A stretch of DNA of 16,578 nucleotides from Spirochaetia bacterium. GTDB taxonomy: Bacteria > Spirochaetota > Spirochaetia > Treponematales > Treponemataceae. A model generated the notes under the pieces. It was not told the DNA's origin and did not search any database. It was given only the letters and a program-made list of their open reading frames with translations. Within the stretch, counting starts at the first letter, position 1, and each line of letters starts with the position of its first letter. The stretch spans positions 1 to 16,578 of the forward strand of contig CAAGIR010000204.1 in assembly GCA_900769975.1 (NCBI GenBank). Direction: 5' to 3'. This document shows, in pieces, positions 1 to 6,358 of this stretch. Both the position numbers and the translations under genes were made by a program.

Positions 1-63
1 ATTGAAGATGTGCCGAAGCTTTGGAAGAAAGCAACACTTAAATGGCTTGAAGAAAACGCATAA
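1..63 (+). CDS. 3' end of a small phage protein (partial), possibly CD1375-like
   Basis: The reading frame is open from the first base of the window to TAA at 61-63 and gives 20 residues beginning IEDVPKLWKKATLKWLEENA. The pattern 'IEDVP' followed by a short basic, amphipathic helix resembles the C-terminus of the very small CD1375/XkdX-type proteins that sit beside tail-fibre genes in Clostridia phages. With only 20 residues this is a resemblance from memory, not a firm assignment. The start and any N-terminal domain lie outside the window. The frame ends 53 nt before the next start, and that gap holds a hairpin leader. Confidence 0.45.
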   Translation: MEDVPKLWKKATLKWLEENA

Positions 64-70
64 GCCATAA

Positions 71-116
71 TACAAAAGATAACCTTCAGGAAGTTCTGAA
101 AGAAAGGAAGGTTATC
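71..116 (+). promoter_or_regulatory. Hairpin leader covering the Shine-Dalgarno of the 108-aa gene
   Basis: GATAACCTTC (78-87) is perfectly complementary to GAAGGTTATC (107-116), a 10-bp stem with a 19-nt loop directly before the ATG at 117. The SD (AGGAAGG, 105-111) lies mostly in the 3' arm, so the fold would hide it. A competing small hairpin, TTCAG (85-89) with CTGAA (96-100), would break the long stem and free the SD, which suggests a two-state translational control element. The leader starts with TACAAAAGATAACCTT (71-86), which recurs at 13364-13379 before the tail fibre gene. The structure is read directly from sequence; the regulatory role is inference. Confidence 0.5.
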
Positions 117-443
117 ATGCCAAATATTAATATTAGAGTTCAAAACAAAAAAGCATCCTTACAAAAGGGTATGGATGCTGAAATTGTATGCTGCAATTCA
201 GATTACAAGCTAGTATTTGATTTTGATGCAGAATGGAATGCACATGAATGGAAACGTGTTAGATTCGTTTCTGATGGATATGATGGAAGGATTGTTGAAA
301 CACAAGTCGGTTCAGATAACACTTGTGATCTTCCACCTGTTCATAAGGCTTCATATATTGATGTGGGTGTTTACGTTGATGATCGTATCAGAACTACAAC
401 ACCGCTTCGATTGACATGCATTCCATCAATACTATGTGAATAA
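117..443 (+). CDS. Conserved-type phage protein with 'RTTTP...SILC' motif, probable baseplate/tail-fibre accessory domain
   Basis: A 108-aa protein, predicted mostly beta. A central 'LVFDFDAEWNAHEWKRVRF' stretch, then 'DVGVYVDDRIRTTTPLRLTC' and 'SILC' at the end, match a domain I know from proteins encoded near tail-fibre genes in Clostridia phages, where it is often the N-terminal part of a larger protein. Here it stands alone. I know no enzymatic function for it and see no catalytic motif, signal peptide or membrane segment. The ATG at 117 follows AGGAAGG (105-111) with 5-nt spacing, inside a hairpin. Its place just upstream of the capsid scaffold is unusual for such a domain. It could be a minor virion decoration or a displaced baseplate component. 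Confidence 0.6.
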   Translation: MPNINIRVQNKKASLQKGMDAEIVCCNSDYKLVFDFDAEWNAHEWKRVRFVSDGYDGRIVETQVGSDNTCDLPPVHKASYIDVGVYVDDRIRTTTPLRLTCIPSILCE

Positions 444-462
444 AGAAATAAGGTAAATGTGC

Positions 463-723
463 ATGGATAAGATATGTGATGAATTAGATGATTTCTATTA
501 TAACTTCATAAAGGCTGATAAATGCACAGATACAACAGTTAAAACAGCACCTTTGCAGAGCAATCCGCAGAAGTGCTTTTTTAATACACAAACACGTTTC
601 TTTGGTATTTCTAACGATAAAAGAAAGACAAATATCACCAGACAGAACTGGGCAACAAATGTTTTTGAAAGGAAGGTAACACAGTATGAAGAAAGAAGAT
701 TTTTTAGCACTTGGAATCAGTGA
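463..723 (+). CDS. Hypothetical small protein (doubtful)
   Basis: An 86-aa frame starting at ATG 463, nine nt after AAGG (450-453); ATG 457 in the same frame is too close to that SD. The N-terminus is acidic and aromatic (DELDDFYYNF) and the middle is basic with two Cys. Codons up to about 670 look like those of neighbouring genes (GAT, ACA, AAG, GAA). Against it, the last 38 nt overlap the scaffold gene, and a terminator-like hairpin with a T-run lies inside at 546-582. I recognise no family. Either it is a genuine small gene read through the hairpin, or 444-685 is a non-coding regulatory gap. No other gene is supported in that gap. Confidence 0.4.
   Translation: MDKICDELDDFYYNFIKADKCTDTTVKTAPLQSNPQKCFFNTQTRFFGISNDKRKTNITRQNWATNVFERKVTQYEERRFFSTWNQ
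546..582 (+). terminator. Terminator-like hairpin with T-run upstream of the scaffold gene
   Basis: AGCAC (546-550) pairs with GTGCT (573-577), and TTTGC (552-556) pairs with GCAGA (567-571, one G-U). A single C-A mismatch separates the two halves, the loop is 10 nt, and the 3' arm runs into six T (577-582). This has the form of an intrinsic terminator, though of modest strength. It lies within the doubtful small ORF and about 100 nt before the scaffold start, where it could reduce read-through from upstream genes. I see no convincing promoter between it and 686, so partial termination or an RNA end-protecting role is equally possible. Confidence 0.35.
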
Positions 724-1324
724 GGATTTAGCAGAAAAGGCAGCCAATGCATCTGCTGAAGAATTGAAAGGCTTTGTTCCAAAGTCAAGATTTGACGAAG
801 TAAACGAAGCAAAGAAGGCAGCCGAAGGCACAATCAAAGAGCGTGACAAACAGCTTGAAGATTTGAAGAAAGCAACAGGTGATACAGAAGCCTTACAGAA
901 GCAAATCACCGACTTGCAGGAAGCAAATAAACAGGCAGCAATTGAACACGAAAAGGCAATGAAGCAGCTGAAAAGAGATTCTATTGACACACAGCTTCTT
1001 ACAGAAGCAGGGGCAAAGAACGCAAAGGCAGCATTAGCATTATTTGATCCACTTGATGATAAGTTAGATGATGATGCCTACAAGGCTGAAAGGTTGAAAC
1101 AGCTTGAAGCGGTTAAGAAAGATAATGATTATCTATTCAATGCTTCAGCACCAAAACAGCCACAGGTTCAGGGTGCAAGTCCAATTCCTTCTGCTGATGG
1201 AACACCTGATGCACAGAGATCAGGCTTTGAATCAAGACTTGCGGAAGCAAGAAAGAACAATGACACAATTTCAGCTATTTCCATTAAAAATGAAGCAGCT
1301 GAAGCAGGGATATTTTTAATGTAA
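686..1324 (+). CDS. Capsid scaffold protein, phage Gp20 family
   Basis: A 212-aa, highly charged protein that would guide capsid assembly and then leave the prohead. It starts MKKEDFLALGISEDLAEKA, contains 'GFVPKSRFDEVNEAKKAAEG', then a long Lys/Glu/Gln-rich coiled coil (about residues 45-105), a helical segment around 'LLTEAGAKNAKAALALFDP', a Pro/Gln/Ser linker (about 155-175) and a short basic C-terminal helix. This order and length are typical of the Gp20 scaffold family of Firmicutes phages. The SD GAAAGGAAGG (667-676) is 9 nt from ATG 686. Position directly upstream of the major capsid gene fits. I see no protease domain fused to it. Confidence 0.9.
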   Translation: MKKEDFLALGISEDLAEKAANASAEELKGFVPKSRFDEVNEAKKAAEGTIKERDKQLEDLKKATGDTEALQKQITDLQEANKQAAIEHEKAMKQLKRDSIDTQLLTEAGAKNAKAALALFDPLDDKLDDDAYKAERLKQLEAVKKDNDYLFNASAPKQPQVQGASPIPSADGTPDAQRSGFESRLAEARKNNDTISAISIKNEAAEAGIFLM

Positions 1325-1355
1325 AAAAAATTTAAGAAAGTAGAGGTACAAAACT

Positions 1356-2315
1356 ATGTCAGTAGTAAACGGAACAGGAACAAGTTTCAATTTACCAAAC
1401 TATGCAGGTGAGTTATTCACTGCATCACCGAAGAAGACACCATTTCTTTCATTGATTGGTGGATTAACAGGTGGAAAAACATCAAACTCATTCGAGTTTA
1501 TTACAGGTCAGAATTATGATATGCCATCACCAATTCAGCCTGCAATCACAGAAACAGATTCATTGACAGCACCAACAGCTTCACACATTGCTAGAGAGCA
1601 GAAAACAAATACCTGTCAGATTTTCCATGAAAGCATTGATTTATCATATGCAAAGCTTTCACAGACAGGACAGCTTGCAGGTCTTAACCTTTCAGGTCAG
1701 AATGCAAATCCTGCAAATGAGGAAGCATGGCAGATTGAGCAGAAGCTTAAGATTGTTGCACAGAATGTTGAATATTCATTCCTTAATGGTGAATATCAGA
1801 AGGCAACAAATGCTACAACAGCAGCAAAGACAAGGGGCATGATTGAATTAACATCAGATCCTGATTCAACACAGATTGATGCAGCATCAGCACCACTTAC
1901 AAAGGCAATGCTTGACAGCTTCTTCAAGGCATTAGTTGATAATGGTGCATATTGGGATAACATGCATATGTTTGTTAATTCAACACTTAAGCAGGTTATC
2001 ACAAACCTTTATGCTTCACAGTTCAACGCAAAGATGGCTATGCAGGATAAGAAGGCAGGAATGAACATTGTTGAGATCGAAACAGATTTCGGTACATTAG
2101 CAATCGTATTTGATCCATTCATGCCAGCTGGAACACTTCTTGCAGCTGATATTGCACATGTAGCACCTGTATTCTGTCCTGTACCTGGAAAGGGTGTCCT
2201 TTTCGTTGAGGAACTTGCAAAGACAGGTGCTGACAATAAGAAGCAGCTTTATGGTCAGATTGGTCTTGATCATGGTATGGCATACATGCATGGTTCAATC
2301 AAAAATATTAAGTAA
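1356..2315 (+). CDS. Major capsid protein, SU10-like (HK97 fold)
   Basis: A 319-aa capsid protein. The N-terminus 'NLPNYAGELFTASPKKTPFL', the 'TNTCQIFHESIDLSYAKLS' segment, 'EEAWQIEQKLKIVAQNVEYS', 'FLNGEYQ' with the following 'KTRGM', and the C-terminal 'QIGLDHG' segment match the SU10 major capsid family, an HK97-fold group. The length is normal. Lys is mostly AAG and Leu mostly CTT, more so than in neighbours, as expected for the most highly expressed virion gene. The start at 1356 follows AGAGG (1341-1345). The scaffold precedes it by 31 nt and a small gene follows within 13 nt, in one transcription unit. Confidence 0.92.
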   Translation: MSVVNGTGTSFNLPNYAGELFTASPKKTPFLSLIGGLTGGKTSNSFEFITGQNYDMPSPIQPAITETDSLTAPTASHIAREQKTNTCQIFHESIDLSYAKLSQTGQLAGLNLSGQNANPANEEAWQIEQKLKIVAQNVEYSFLNGEYQKATNATTAAKTRGMIELTSDPDSTQIDAASAPLTKAMLDSFFKALVDNGAYWDNMHMFVNSTLKQVITNLYASQFNAKMAMQDKKAGMNIVEIETDFGTLAIVFDPFMPAGTLLAADIAHVAPVFCPVPGKGVLFVEELAKTGADNKKQLYGQIGLDHGMAYMHGSIKNIK

Positions 2316-2328
2316 GGGGTGAAAGAGC

Positions 2329-2544
2329 ATGTTCATAATAACAAATAAAGCCAATGGTGCAAGGTTTGTGTGGGATGCAGAAAAGGATGCACCGCTTTTA
2401 TCGTTTGATAAGGGCGGTGTATTTAATACATCTGATGAATCCGTTGCAAAGAAGGCTGAAGCACTTGGTTATACAGTTACAAAAGATGAATCGGCTGAAG
2501 ATAAGCCTGAAACAAAGAAAAGAGCAACAAAGAAAGCTGAATAG
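2329..2544 (+). CDS. Small protein downstream of the major capsid gene, Lys-rich C-terminus
   Basis: 71 aa. The first 48 residues look like a small folded domain (MFIITNKANGARFVWDAEKD ... 'GGVFNTSDESVAKKAEALGY'). The last 20 are a charged tail ending KKRATKKAE. Short proteins with an 'F.T.DE..A.KA..LGY' segment and a basic tail are common directly after the capsid gene in Firmicutes phages. Their role is unknown to me; a capsid-associated or connector-binding function is possible. The SD AAGGGGTGA spans the capsid stop codon. The next gene's SD overlaps this gene's stop, so translation is probably coupled. Confidence 0.65.
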   Translation: MFIITNKANGARFVWDAEKDAPLLSFDKGGVFNTSDESVAKKAEALGYTVTKDESAEDKPETKKRATKKAE

Positions 2545-2552
2545 GTGAAAGT

Positions 2553-2930
2553 ATGATTGATAAGTTGATTTCAAGGTTAGCAGATTTGGGATATACATTC
2601 GATCCTACCAAGGATGAAACACTGCTTGAATATTGCCTTGATTCGGTTGAAAACAAAATAAAGAACAGAATCAATGATTCTACCATTCCTGAAGGTTTGG
2701 AACATGTTGAAATTGATATGGTTTGCGGTGAATTCCTGATGATGAATAAGTCAATGGGTCAGCTTGATACATACACCTTTGAGCAGGTTGCCAATAGCAT
2801 CAAGGAAGGTGATACACAAATCACCTTCCAAAGCGGTGCTACACCTGAACAGGTATTTGATGCCTATATAAGCAGAATGATTAATGATCATTTAGAAGAT
2901 TTTATCAGGTATAGAAAGATGGTGTGGTGA
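2553..2930 (+). CDS. Head-tail connector (adaptor, gp6-like)
   Basis: A 125-aa, mostly alpha-helical, acidic protein: 'DKLISRLADLGYTFD', 'DETLLEYCLDSVENKIKNRI', 'EIDMVCGEFLMMNKSMGQL' and a C-terminal helix 'VFDAYISRMINDHLEDFIRY'. Helical bundles of this size directly after the capsid gene are the gp6/YqbG-type adaptors that dock on the portal and form the first neck ring. The call rests on position, size and helix pattern more than on a diagnostic motif. The stop TGA (2928-2930) overlaps the next start. Confidence 0.65.
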   Translation: MIDKLISRLADLGYTFDPTKDETLLEYCLDSVENKIKNRINDSTIPEGLEHVEIDMVCGEFLMMNKSMGQLDTYTFEQVANSIKEGDTQITFQSGATPEQVFDAYISRMINDHLEDFIRYRKMVW

Positions 2931-3301
2931 TGAATATTGTAAGACATGCATTAGAAACAATGTATAAGGACACCTGCAACATATATGAAAGGCAGGAAAT
3001 AACAAATCCCATTACAAAAAAGACTTCATTTGAAGAAGTGATGGTTTTGGAAAATCAGCCTTGCAGATTGTCTTTTGGTTCGATACCAACAACATCAGAT
3101 GGCAGCGCATCAGAAATGGCGCAGGTTGTCAAATTATTTATTTCACCTGATATACAAATCAATCCAGGTTCAAAAGTAGTGGTTACACAGACAGTTGGTG
3201 AAGGAAGAAAGGTTGAAACAAGTTATTCAAACAGTGGAAAACCTGCAATCCATACAAACCATCAAGAAGTGTCACTTGAACTGTTTGAAAGGTGGTCATA
3301 A
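2930..3301 (+). CDS. Head closure / neck protein
   Basis: 123 aa from ATG 2930, which overlaps the previous stop (TGATG). Two in-frame GTG codons at 2924 and 2927 are possible starts, but coupling favours the ATG. The sequence begins MNIVRHALETMYKDTCNIYE and continues with 'ENQPCRLSFGS', 'VVKLFISPDIQINPGSKVVV' and 'HQEVSLELF'. This is a beta-barrel-like protein of the type found between adaptor and gp10-like genes in gut Clostridia phages, which plugs the portal channel and provides the tail-docking surface. Function is inferred from position and resemblance. The next gene's SD, AAGGTGG, overlaps the C-terminal codons. Confidence 0.6.
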   Translation: MNIVRHALETMYKDTCNIYERQEITNPITKKTSFEEVMVLENQPCRLSFGSIPTTSDGSASEMAQVVKLFISPDIQINPGSKVVVTQTVGEGRKVETSYSNSGKPAIHTNHQEVSLELFERWS

Positions 3302-3303
3302 GT

Positions 3304-3864
3304 ATGGCAAGGTGGGGAAGCACTGATTTTAAGCAACTTCAGGAATTAGCCGATAGAATAAACCAATTCAATAATTTTGATAAGGATGCATTTTGCAGGG
3401 AAGCAGCTAATGAATTAGCACAAAGGCTTTATGCAATGGTTGTCAAGAAAACACCGACAGGCACAAGACCTAAATTTGATGCGCCTAAAACTGCAAAGGT
3501 TACAGGTGCAAGCGGTAAATCAAAGTCATTCCTTACTAAAGAAGGGGCAATCCTTCAGCAGTATTGGGCAGGATATCAGGGCGGTGAACTTAAGAAGGCT
3601 TGGAAGGTGCTTTCTGTTCAAAAAGTCGGCAATGAATATGTTTGTGAGATTATCAATCCTACAAAATATGCGCCTTATGTGGAATATGGTCACAGGCAAT
3701 CACCTGGAAGATATGTTCCGCAACTTGGAAAGCAGTTGAAAGCAGCATGGGTTGAAGGTCGGTTCATGATGACTATATCGGAAAAGAAAATTCAATCCCT
3801 TGCACCTAAATTTTTAGAAAATGAACTTCAAAAAAAGTTAGAGGAAATCATCAATGGTCAATGA
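3304..3864 (+). CDS. HK97 gp10-like tail completion / head-tail joining protein
   Basis: 186 aa from ATG 3304, nine nt after AAGGTGG (3288-3294); the in-frame GTG at 3292 lies inside that SD and is rejected. 'YAPYVEYGHRQSPGRYVPQ' is the classic motif of the HK97 gp10 family, preceded by a basic N-terminal region with 'RLYAMVVKKTPTGTRP' and followed by a helical C-terminus. The protein joins tail and head. It is longer than minimal gp10 proteins because of a roughly 35-residue Lys/Ser-rich insert (about residues 60-90) and a C-terminal extension, as is common in PBSX-like phages. The last 11 nt overlap the tail terminator gene. Confidence 0.85.
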   Translation: MARWGSTDFKQLQELADRINQFNNFDKDAFCREAANELAQRLYAMVVKKTPTGTRPKFDAPKTAKVTGASGKSKSFLTKEGAILQQYWAGYQGGELKKAWKVLSVQKVGNEYVCEIINPTKYAPYVEYGHRQSPGRYVPQLGKQLKAAWVEGRFMMTISEKKIQSLAPKFLENELQKKLEEIINGQ

Positions 3865-4282
3865 TATTGTGACAGGAATCACTGTTCAACTTAATAAGGA
3901 ATTCGGAGATAGTAAGCGAATATATACAAAGAACGTGGAACAAGGATTGAAAAGTCCTTGTTTTTTTGTGAAATTGCTTACTGTTATCAATTCACCTTTG
4001 ATTGGTAAGCGGAAGAAAAGAGAATATCCCTTTGATGTTCATTATTTCCCTGAAGATGAAACCGACAATGAAGAAATGATGGCTGTTGGTGATCAGCTGA
4101 TGGAAGTCCTTGAATACATCACAATGCTTGATGGTGAAAAATTAAGGGGCAAGGATATGGAATATCAGATTCAGGAAGGTGTTCTTCATTTTTCCGTTAC
4201 ATACGGATGTATCTTGAACGATTTAACGCAGGATGCAAGCATGTTGGAATTTGGTTTGAAAGAGGAATTGAAAAATGGCTAA
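3854..4282 (+). CDS. Tail terminator protein (DUF6838-type)
   Basis: 142 aa. 'DIVTGITVQLNKEFGDSKRI', then 'SPCFFVKLLTVINSPLIGKR', 'YPFDVHYFPEDE', 'VGDQLMEVLEYITMLDGEKL' and 'VLHFSVTYGCIL' match the tail terminator family of Firmicutes myoviruses, which stops tube and sheath growth and attaches the tail to the neck. The ATG at 3854 follows GAGGAAAT (3841-3848) within the previous gene, and the two genes overlap by 11 nt. The protein also overlaps the next small gene by 8 nt. Length is normal and no feature is missing. Confidence 0.78.
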   Translation: MVNDIVTGITVQLNKEFGDSKRIYTKNVEQGLKSPCFFVKLLTVINSPLIGKRKKREYPFDVHYFPEDETDNEEMMAVGDQLMEVLEYITMLDGEKLRGKDMEYQIQEGVLHFSVTYGCILNDLTQDASMLEFGLKEELKNG

Positions 4283-4472
4283 AACAAAAAAGACAGAAGC
4301 TGTTGAAACAGTAAAAGCTGTTGAAACAGTTCCAAAGTATAAAGGTTCACAGCTTCTTAAGGATGGTAAATACAACAATCGTGTTGCAAGAATCGTTCTT
4401 GAAGCTGATAGGTTCTATTCAATCGCAGAAGCGGATGAATTAGTGAATAAGTATTTAGAAAAGAAAGGGTGA
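4275..4472 (+). CDS. Small protein upstream of the tail sheath gene
   Basis: 65 aa. The Lys-rich N-terminus (MAKTKKTEAVETVKAVETV) contains a duplicated AVETV pentapeptide encoded by a 14-nt direct repeat (4299-4312 and 4317-4330). The C-terminal part, 'SQLLKDGKYNNRVARIVLEA' with following 'DRFYSIAEADELVNKYLEKK', looks like a compact helical domain. Short proteins of this kind are regularly found directly before the sheath gene in PBSX-like tail clusters; their function is unknown to me. The SD AAAGAGGAA (4258-4266) is 8 nt from the start, and the stop TGA lies within the SD of the sheath gene. Confidence 0.65.
   Translation: MAKTKKTEAVETVKAVETVPKYKGSQLLKDGKYNNRVARIVLEADRFYSIAEADELVNKYLEKKG
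4299..4330 (+). repeat. Short tandem duplication, 18-nt period
   Basis: GCTGTTGAAACAGT occurs at 4299-4312 and again at 4317-4330 with four A/T-rich bases between, giving AVETV twice in the N-terminal tail of the 65-aa protein. The identical bases suggest a recent replication-slippage duplication that keeps the frame. Confidence 0.8.
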
Positions 4473-4477
4473 TAAAA

Positions 4478-5764
4478 ATGGCATTAGGTGGTGGAACATT
4501 TACAACACAGAATAAAGTGCTTCCTGGTTCGTACATCAATTTTATTAGTGCGGCAAAGGCATCTGCAACAGCAGGTGAAAGAGGATATGCAGCATTAGCA
4601 CTTCCGCTTTCATGGGGCGCAGATGGTGAAATCTTCACAGTAACAACAGAAGATTTCAGAACTAATTGTTTGAAGTTATTTGGTTTTGATTATGCTTCTG
4701 ATGAAGCAAAGGGATTACGTGATCTTTTCCGCAACATCAAGACATTATATGCTTACAAGCTTATGAATGGCGGTGAAAAGGCATCAAATACAATGGGAAC
4801 AGCCAAGTTTAAGGGTGAGAAGGGAAATACAATCAGTACAGAGATTCTCACAGGTACTTCTTCAGGAACATTTGATGTGAATATCTTCTTCGGCAATAAG
4901 CTTGTATATTCTGTTAACGTAACAGATGCAGAACAGCTTAAGGCTGTTGATAATGGATTTGTAGATTTCACAATTTCATCACTTGCAGCAACAGCAAGAG
5001 AAGCTATGAAAGATGGTTCAGATGGTGATCCAATTACAGCAACAGAACACAGTGCATTCCTTGATGCTTCTGAAAGCTATATCTTCAATGCAATGGGTTG
5101 TCTTTCAGAAGAAAAGGCTATTCAGGATTTATACATTCAGGAAGTGAAAGATATGCGTGACAACATTGGTCTTAAGTATCAGGTTGTTGTTTATAACAAT
5201 CCAGCAGACCATGAAGCGGTTGTTGATGTTAAGAACAGTGTTGATGCTGTTTGGTGGACATTAGGTGTTATTGCAGGATGTGAAATTAACAAGTCAAATA
5301 CAAATAAGATTTATGATGGCGAATTTGAAATCCCTACACCTTACACACAGGTTCAGCTTGAAGCTGCAATCAATTCAGGTGAGTTCGTATTCCATAAGGT
5401 TGGACATGATATCAGGGTTCTTCGTGATATTAACAGTTTAATCACAACAACAGCTGAAAAGGGCGAAGATTTCAAGTCAAATCAGGCAATCCGTGTTCTT
5501 GATCAGATTGCAATGGATATTGCAACATTGTTCAATACAAAGTATATCGGTCAGATTCCAAACAATGAATCAGGCAGGGTTTCACTTTGGAATGACATTA
5601 CAAAGCATCATCAGGAACTTGAATTGATGGGCGCAATTGAAAACTTTGATCCTGCTGTTGTTACAGTTAAGGAAGGCAATAACAAACGTGCTGTTGTAGT
5701 TGAAGATACTGTTCAGATTGTAAATTCTATGGAACAGCTGTACATGACAGTAATTGTTGAATAA
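4478..5764 (+). CDS. xkdK: Tail sheath protein (XkdK-like)
   Basis: 428 aa from ATG 4478, about 7 nt after an AAAGGGTGAT SD; the in-frame GTG at 4469 is part of the SD region. The N-terminus 'MALGGGTFTTQNKVLPGSYI' with following 'NF', the 'RGYAALALPLSWG' segment, and the C-terminal half with 'FVFHKVGHDIRVLRDINSL' and 'NQAIRVLDQIAMDIATLF' are typical of the XkdK/Phi29-like sheath family. Subunits form the contractile outer cylinder that drives the tube through the cell envelope. Length is normal. AAG and CTT codon preference is strong, as in the capsid gene, consistent with high expression. The tube gene follows after 19 nt. Confidence 0.95.
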   Translation: MALGGGTFTTQNKVLPGSYINFISAAKASATAGERGYAALALPLSWGADGEIFTVTTEDFRTNCLKLFGFDYASDEAKGLRDLFRNIKTLYAYKLMNGGEKASNTMGTAKFKGEKGNTISTEILTGTSSGTFDVNIFFGNKLVYSVNVTDAEQLKAVDNGFVDFTISSLAATAREAMKDGSDGDPITATEHSAFLDASESYIFNAMGCLSEEKAIQDLYIQEVKDMRDNIGLKYQVVVYNNPADHEAVVDVKNSVDAVWWTLGVIAGCEINKSNTNKIYDGEFEIPTPYTQVQLEAAINSGEFVFHKVGHDIRVLRDINSLITTTAEKGEDFKSNQAIRVLDQIAMDIATLFNTKYIGQIPNNESGRVSLWNDITKHHQELELMGAIENFDPAVVTVKEGNNKRAVVVEDTVQIVNSMEQLYMTVIVE

Positions 5765-5783
5765 TGGAAGGCAGGTGTAAATC

Positions 5784-6254
5784 ATGAATGATAATGTAAT
5801 GAGCGCAAAAGATACCATTAGTGCTTCACTTGCGGAATGTTTCGCAACTATCAATGGCAGGAGATACAACATCCTTCAGCTTATTAACCTTGAAGCAACA
5901 ATGGAAAAGACAAAGACAGAAGTTCCTATCATGGGTAAGACAGGAAAAGGAAACAAATCAACAGGATGGAAGGGAACAGGTTCTGCAACACTTCACTATA
6001 ACACTTCTATTTTCCGTGAGTTAGCTTATGAATATAAGAAAACAGGACAGGATGTGTATTTTGATATTCAGCTTACAAACGAAGATCCTACATCTTCAGT
6101 AGGCAGACAGACAGTGATTCTTAAAGATTGTAATTTTGACAGCGTTCTTCTTGCAAAGGCAGATGCTGATGCAGAATATCTTGATGAATCAATGGATTTC
6201 ACTTTTGAAGATTTTGAAATTCCAGAAAAGTTTAGCCTGTTAGCAGGTATGTAA
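5784..6254 (+). CDS. xkdM: Tail tube protein (XkdM-like)
   Basis: A 156-aa inner tube protein. The 'GRRYNILQLINLEATMEKTK' segment, 'VPIMGKTGKGNKSTGWKGTG' with the following 'SATLHYNTSIFRELAYEYKK', and the C-terminal 'MDFTFEDFEIPEKF' are hallmarks of the XkdM/DUF2001 family, whose hexamers stack into the DNA conduit inside the sheath. The SD GGCAGGTG (5769-5776) is 7 nt from the ATG. After the stop comes a 104-nt structured gap, the only sizeable break in the tail operon, which may lower expression of the following chaperone relative to sheath and tube. Confidence 0.94.
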   Translation: MNDNVMSAKDTISASLAECFATINGRRYNILQLINLEATMEKTKTEVPIMGKTGKGNKSTGWKGTGSATLHYNTSIFRELAYEYKKTGQDVYFDIQLTNEDPTSSVGRQTVILKDCNFDSVLLAKADADAEYLDESMDFTFEDFEIPEKFSLLAGM

Positions 6255-6268
6255 TTAATTATCAATAT

Positions 6269-6321
6269 AGGCAGATAGGATAACGTGTCCGAAAGGCATG
6301 TACCTCCCATGCTTTCTGCCT
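6269..6321 (+). promoter_or_regulatory. Compound stem-loop between tail tube and chaperone genes
   Basis: The gap 6255-6358 holds an outer stem AGGCAGA (6269-6275) with TCTGCCT (6315-6321) and an inner hairpin GCATG (6296-6300) with CATGC (6308-6312), extended by A-T pairs around a bulged G. The 7-nt inner loop TACCTCC (6301-6307) contains TACCT, complementary to AGGTA (6348-6352) of the chaperone SD. The SD region GAAAGGAAGG (6341-6350) is 20 nt downstream. The structure could attenuate transcription, protect the tube mRNA end, or tune chaperone translation. No proper T-run follows, so it is not a strong terminator. The structure is visible; the function is inference. Confidence 0.5.
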
Positions 6322-6358
6322 TATTTATGGGGGCATTATCGAAAGGAAGGTAAGATAT

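Noticed and set aside
47..73. Possible promoter: TTGAAG with TAATAC or CATAAT
   Set aside because: Spacing is 15 or 13 nt instead of about 17, and such matches are common in AT-rich DNA.
484..990. Long minus-strand frame of 168 codons opposite the scaffold gene
   Set aside because: The translation is rich in Ser, Phe and Cys, as expected from the complement of a Lys/Glu/Ala-rich coiled coil. It has no SD, runs against the operon and resembles no family I know.
2477..2486. Another copy of TACAAAAGAT
   Set aside because: It lies inside the coding region of the 71-aa gene, has no hairpin partner and is explained by codons TAC/AAA/GAT-type composition. It also warns that the 12-nt copy at 14451 is weak evidence.
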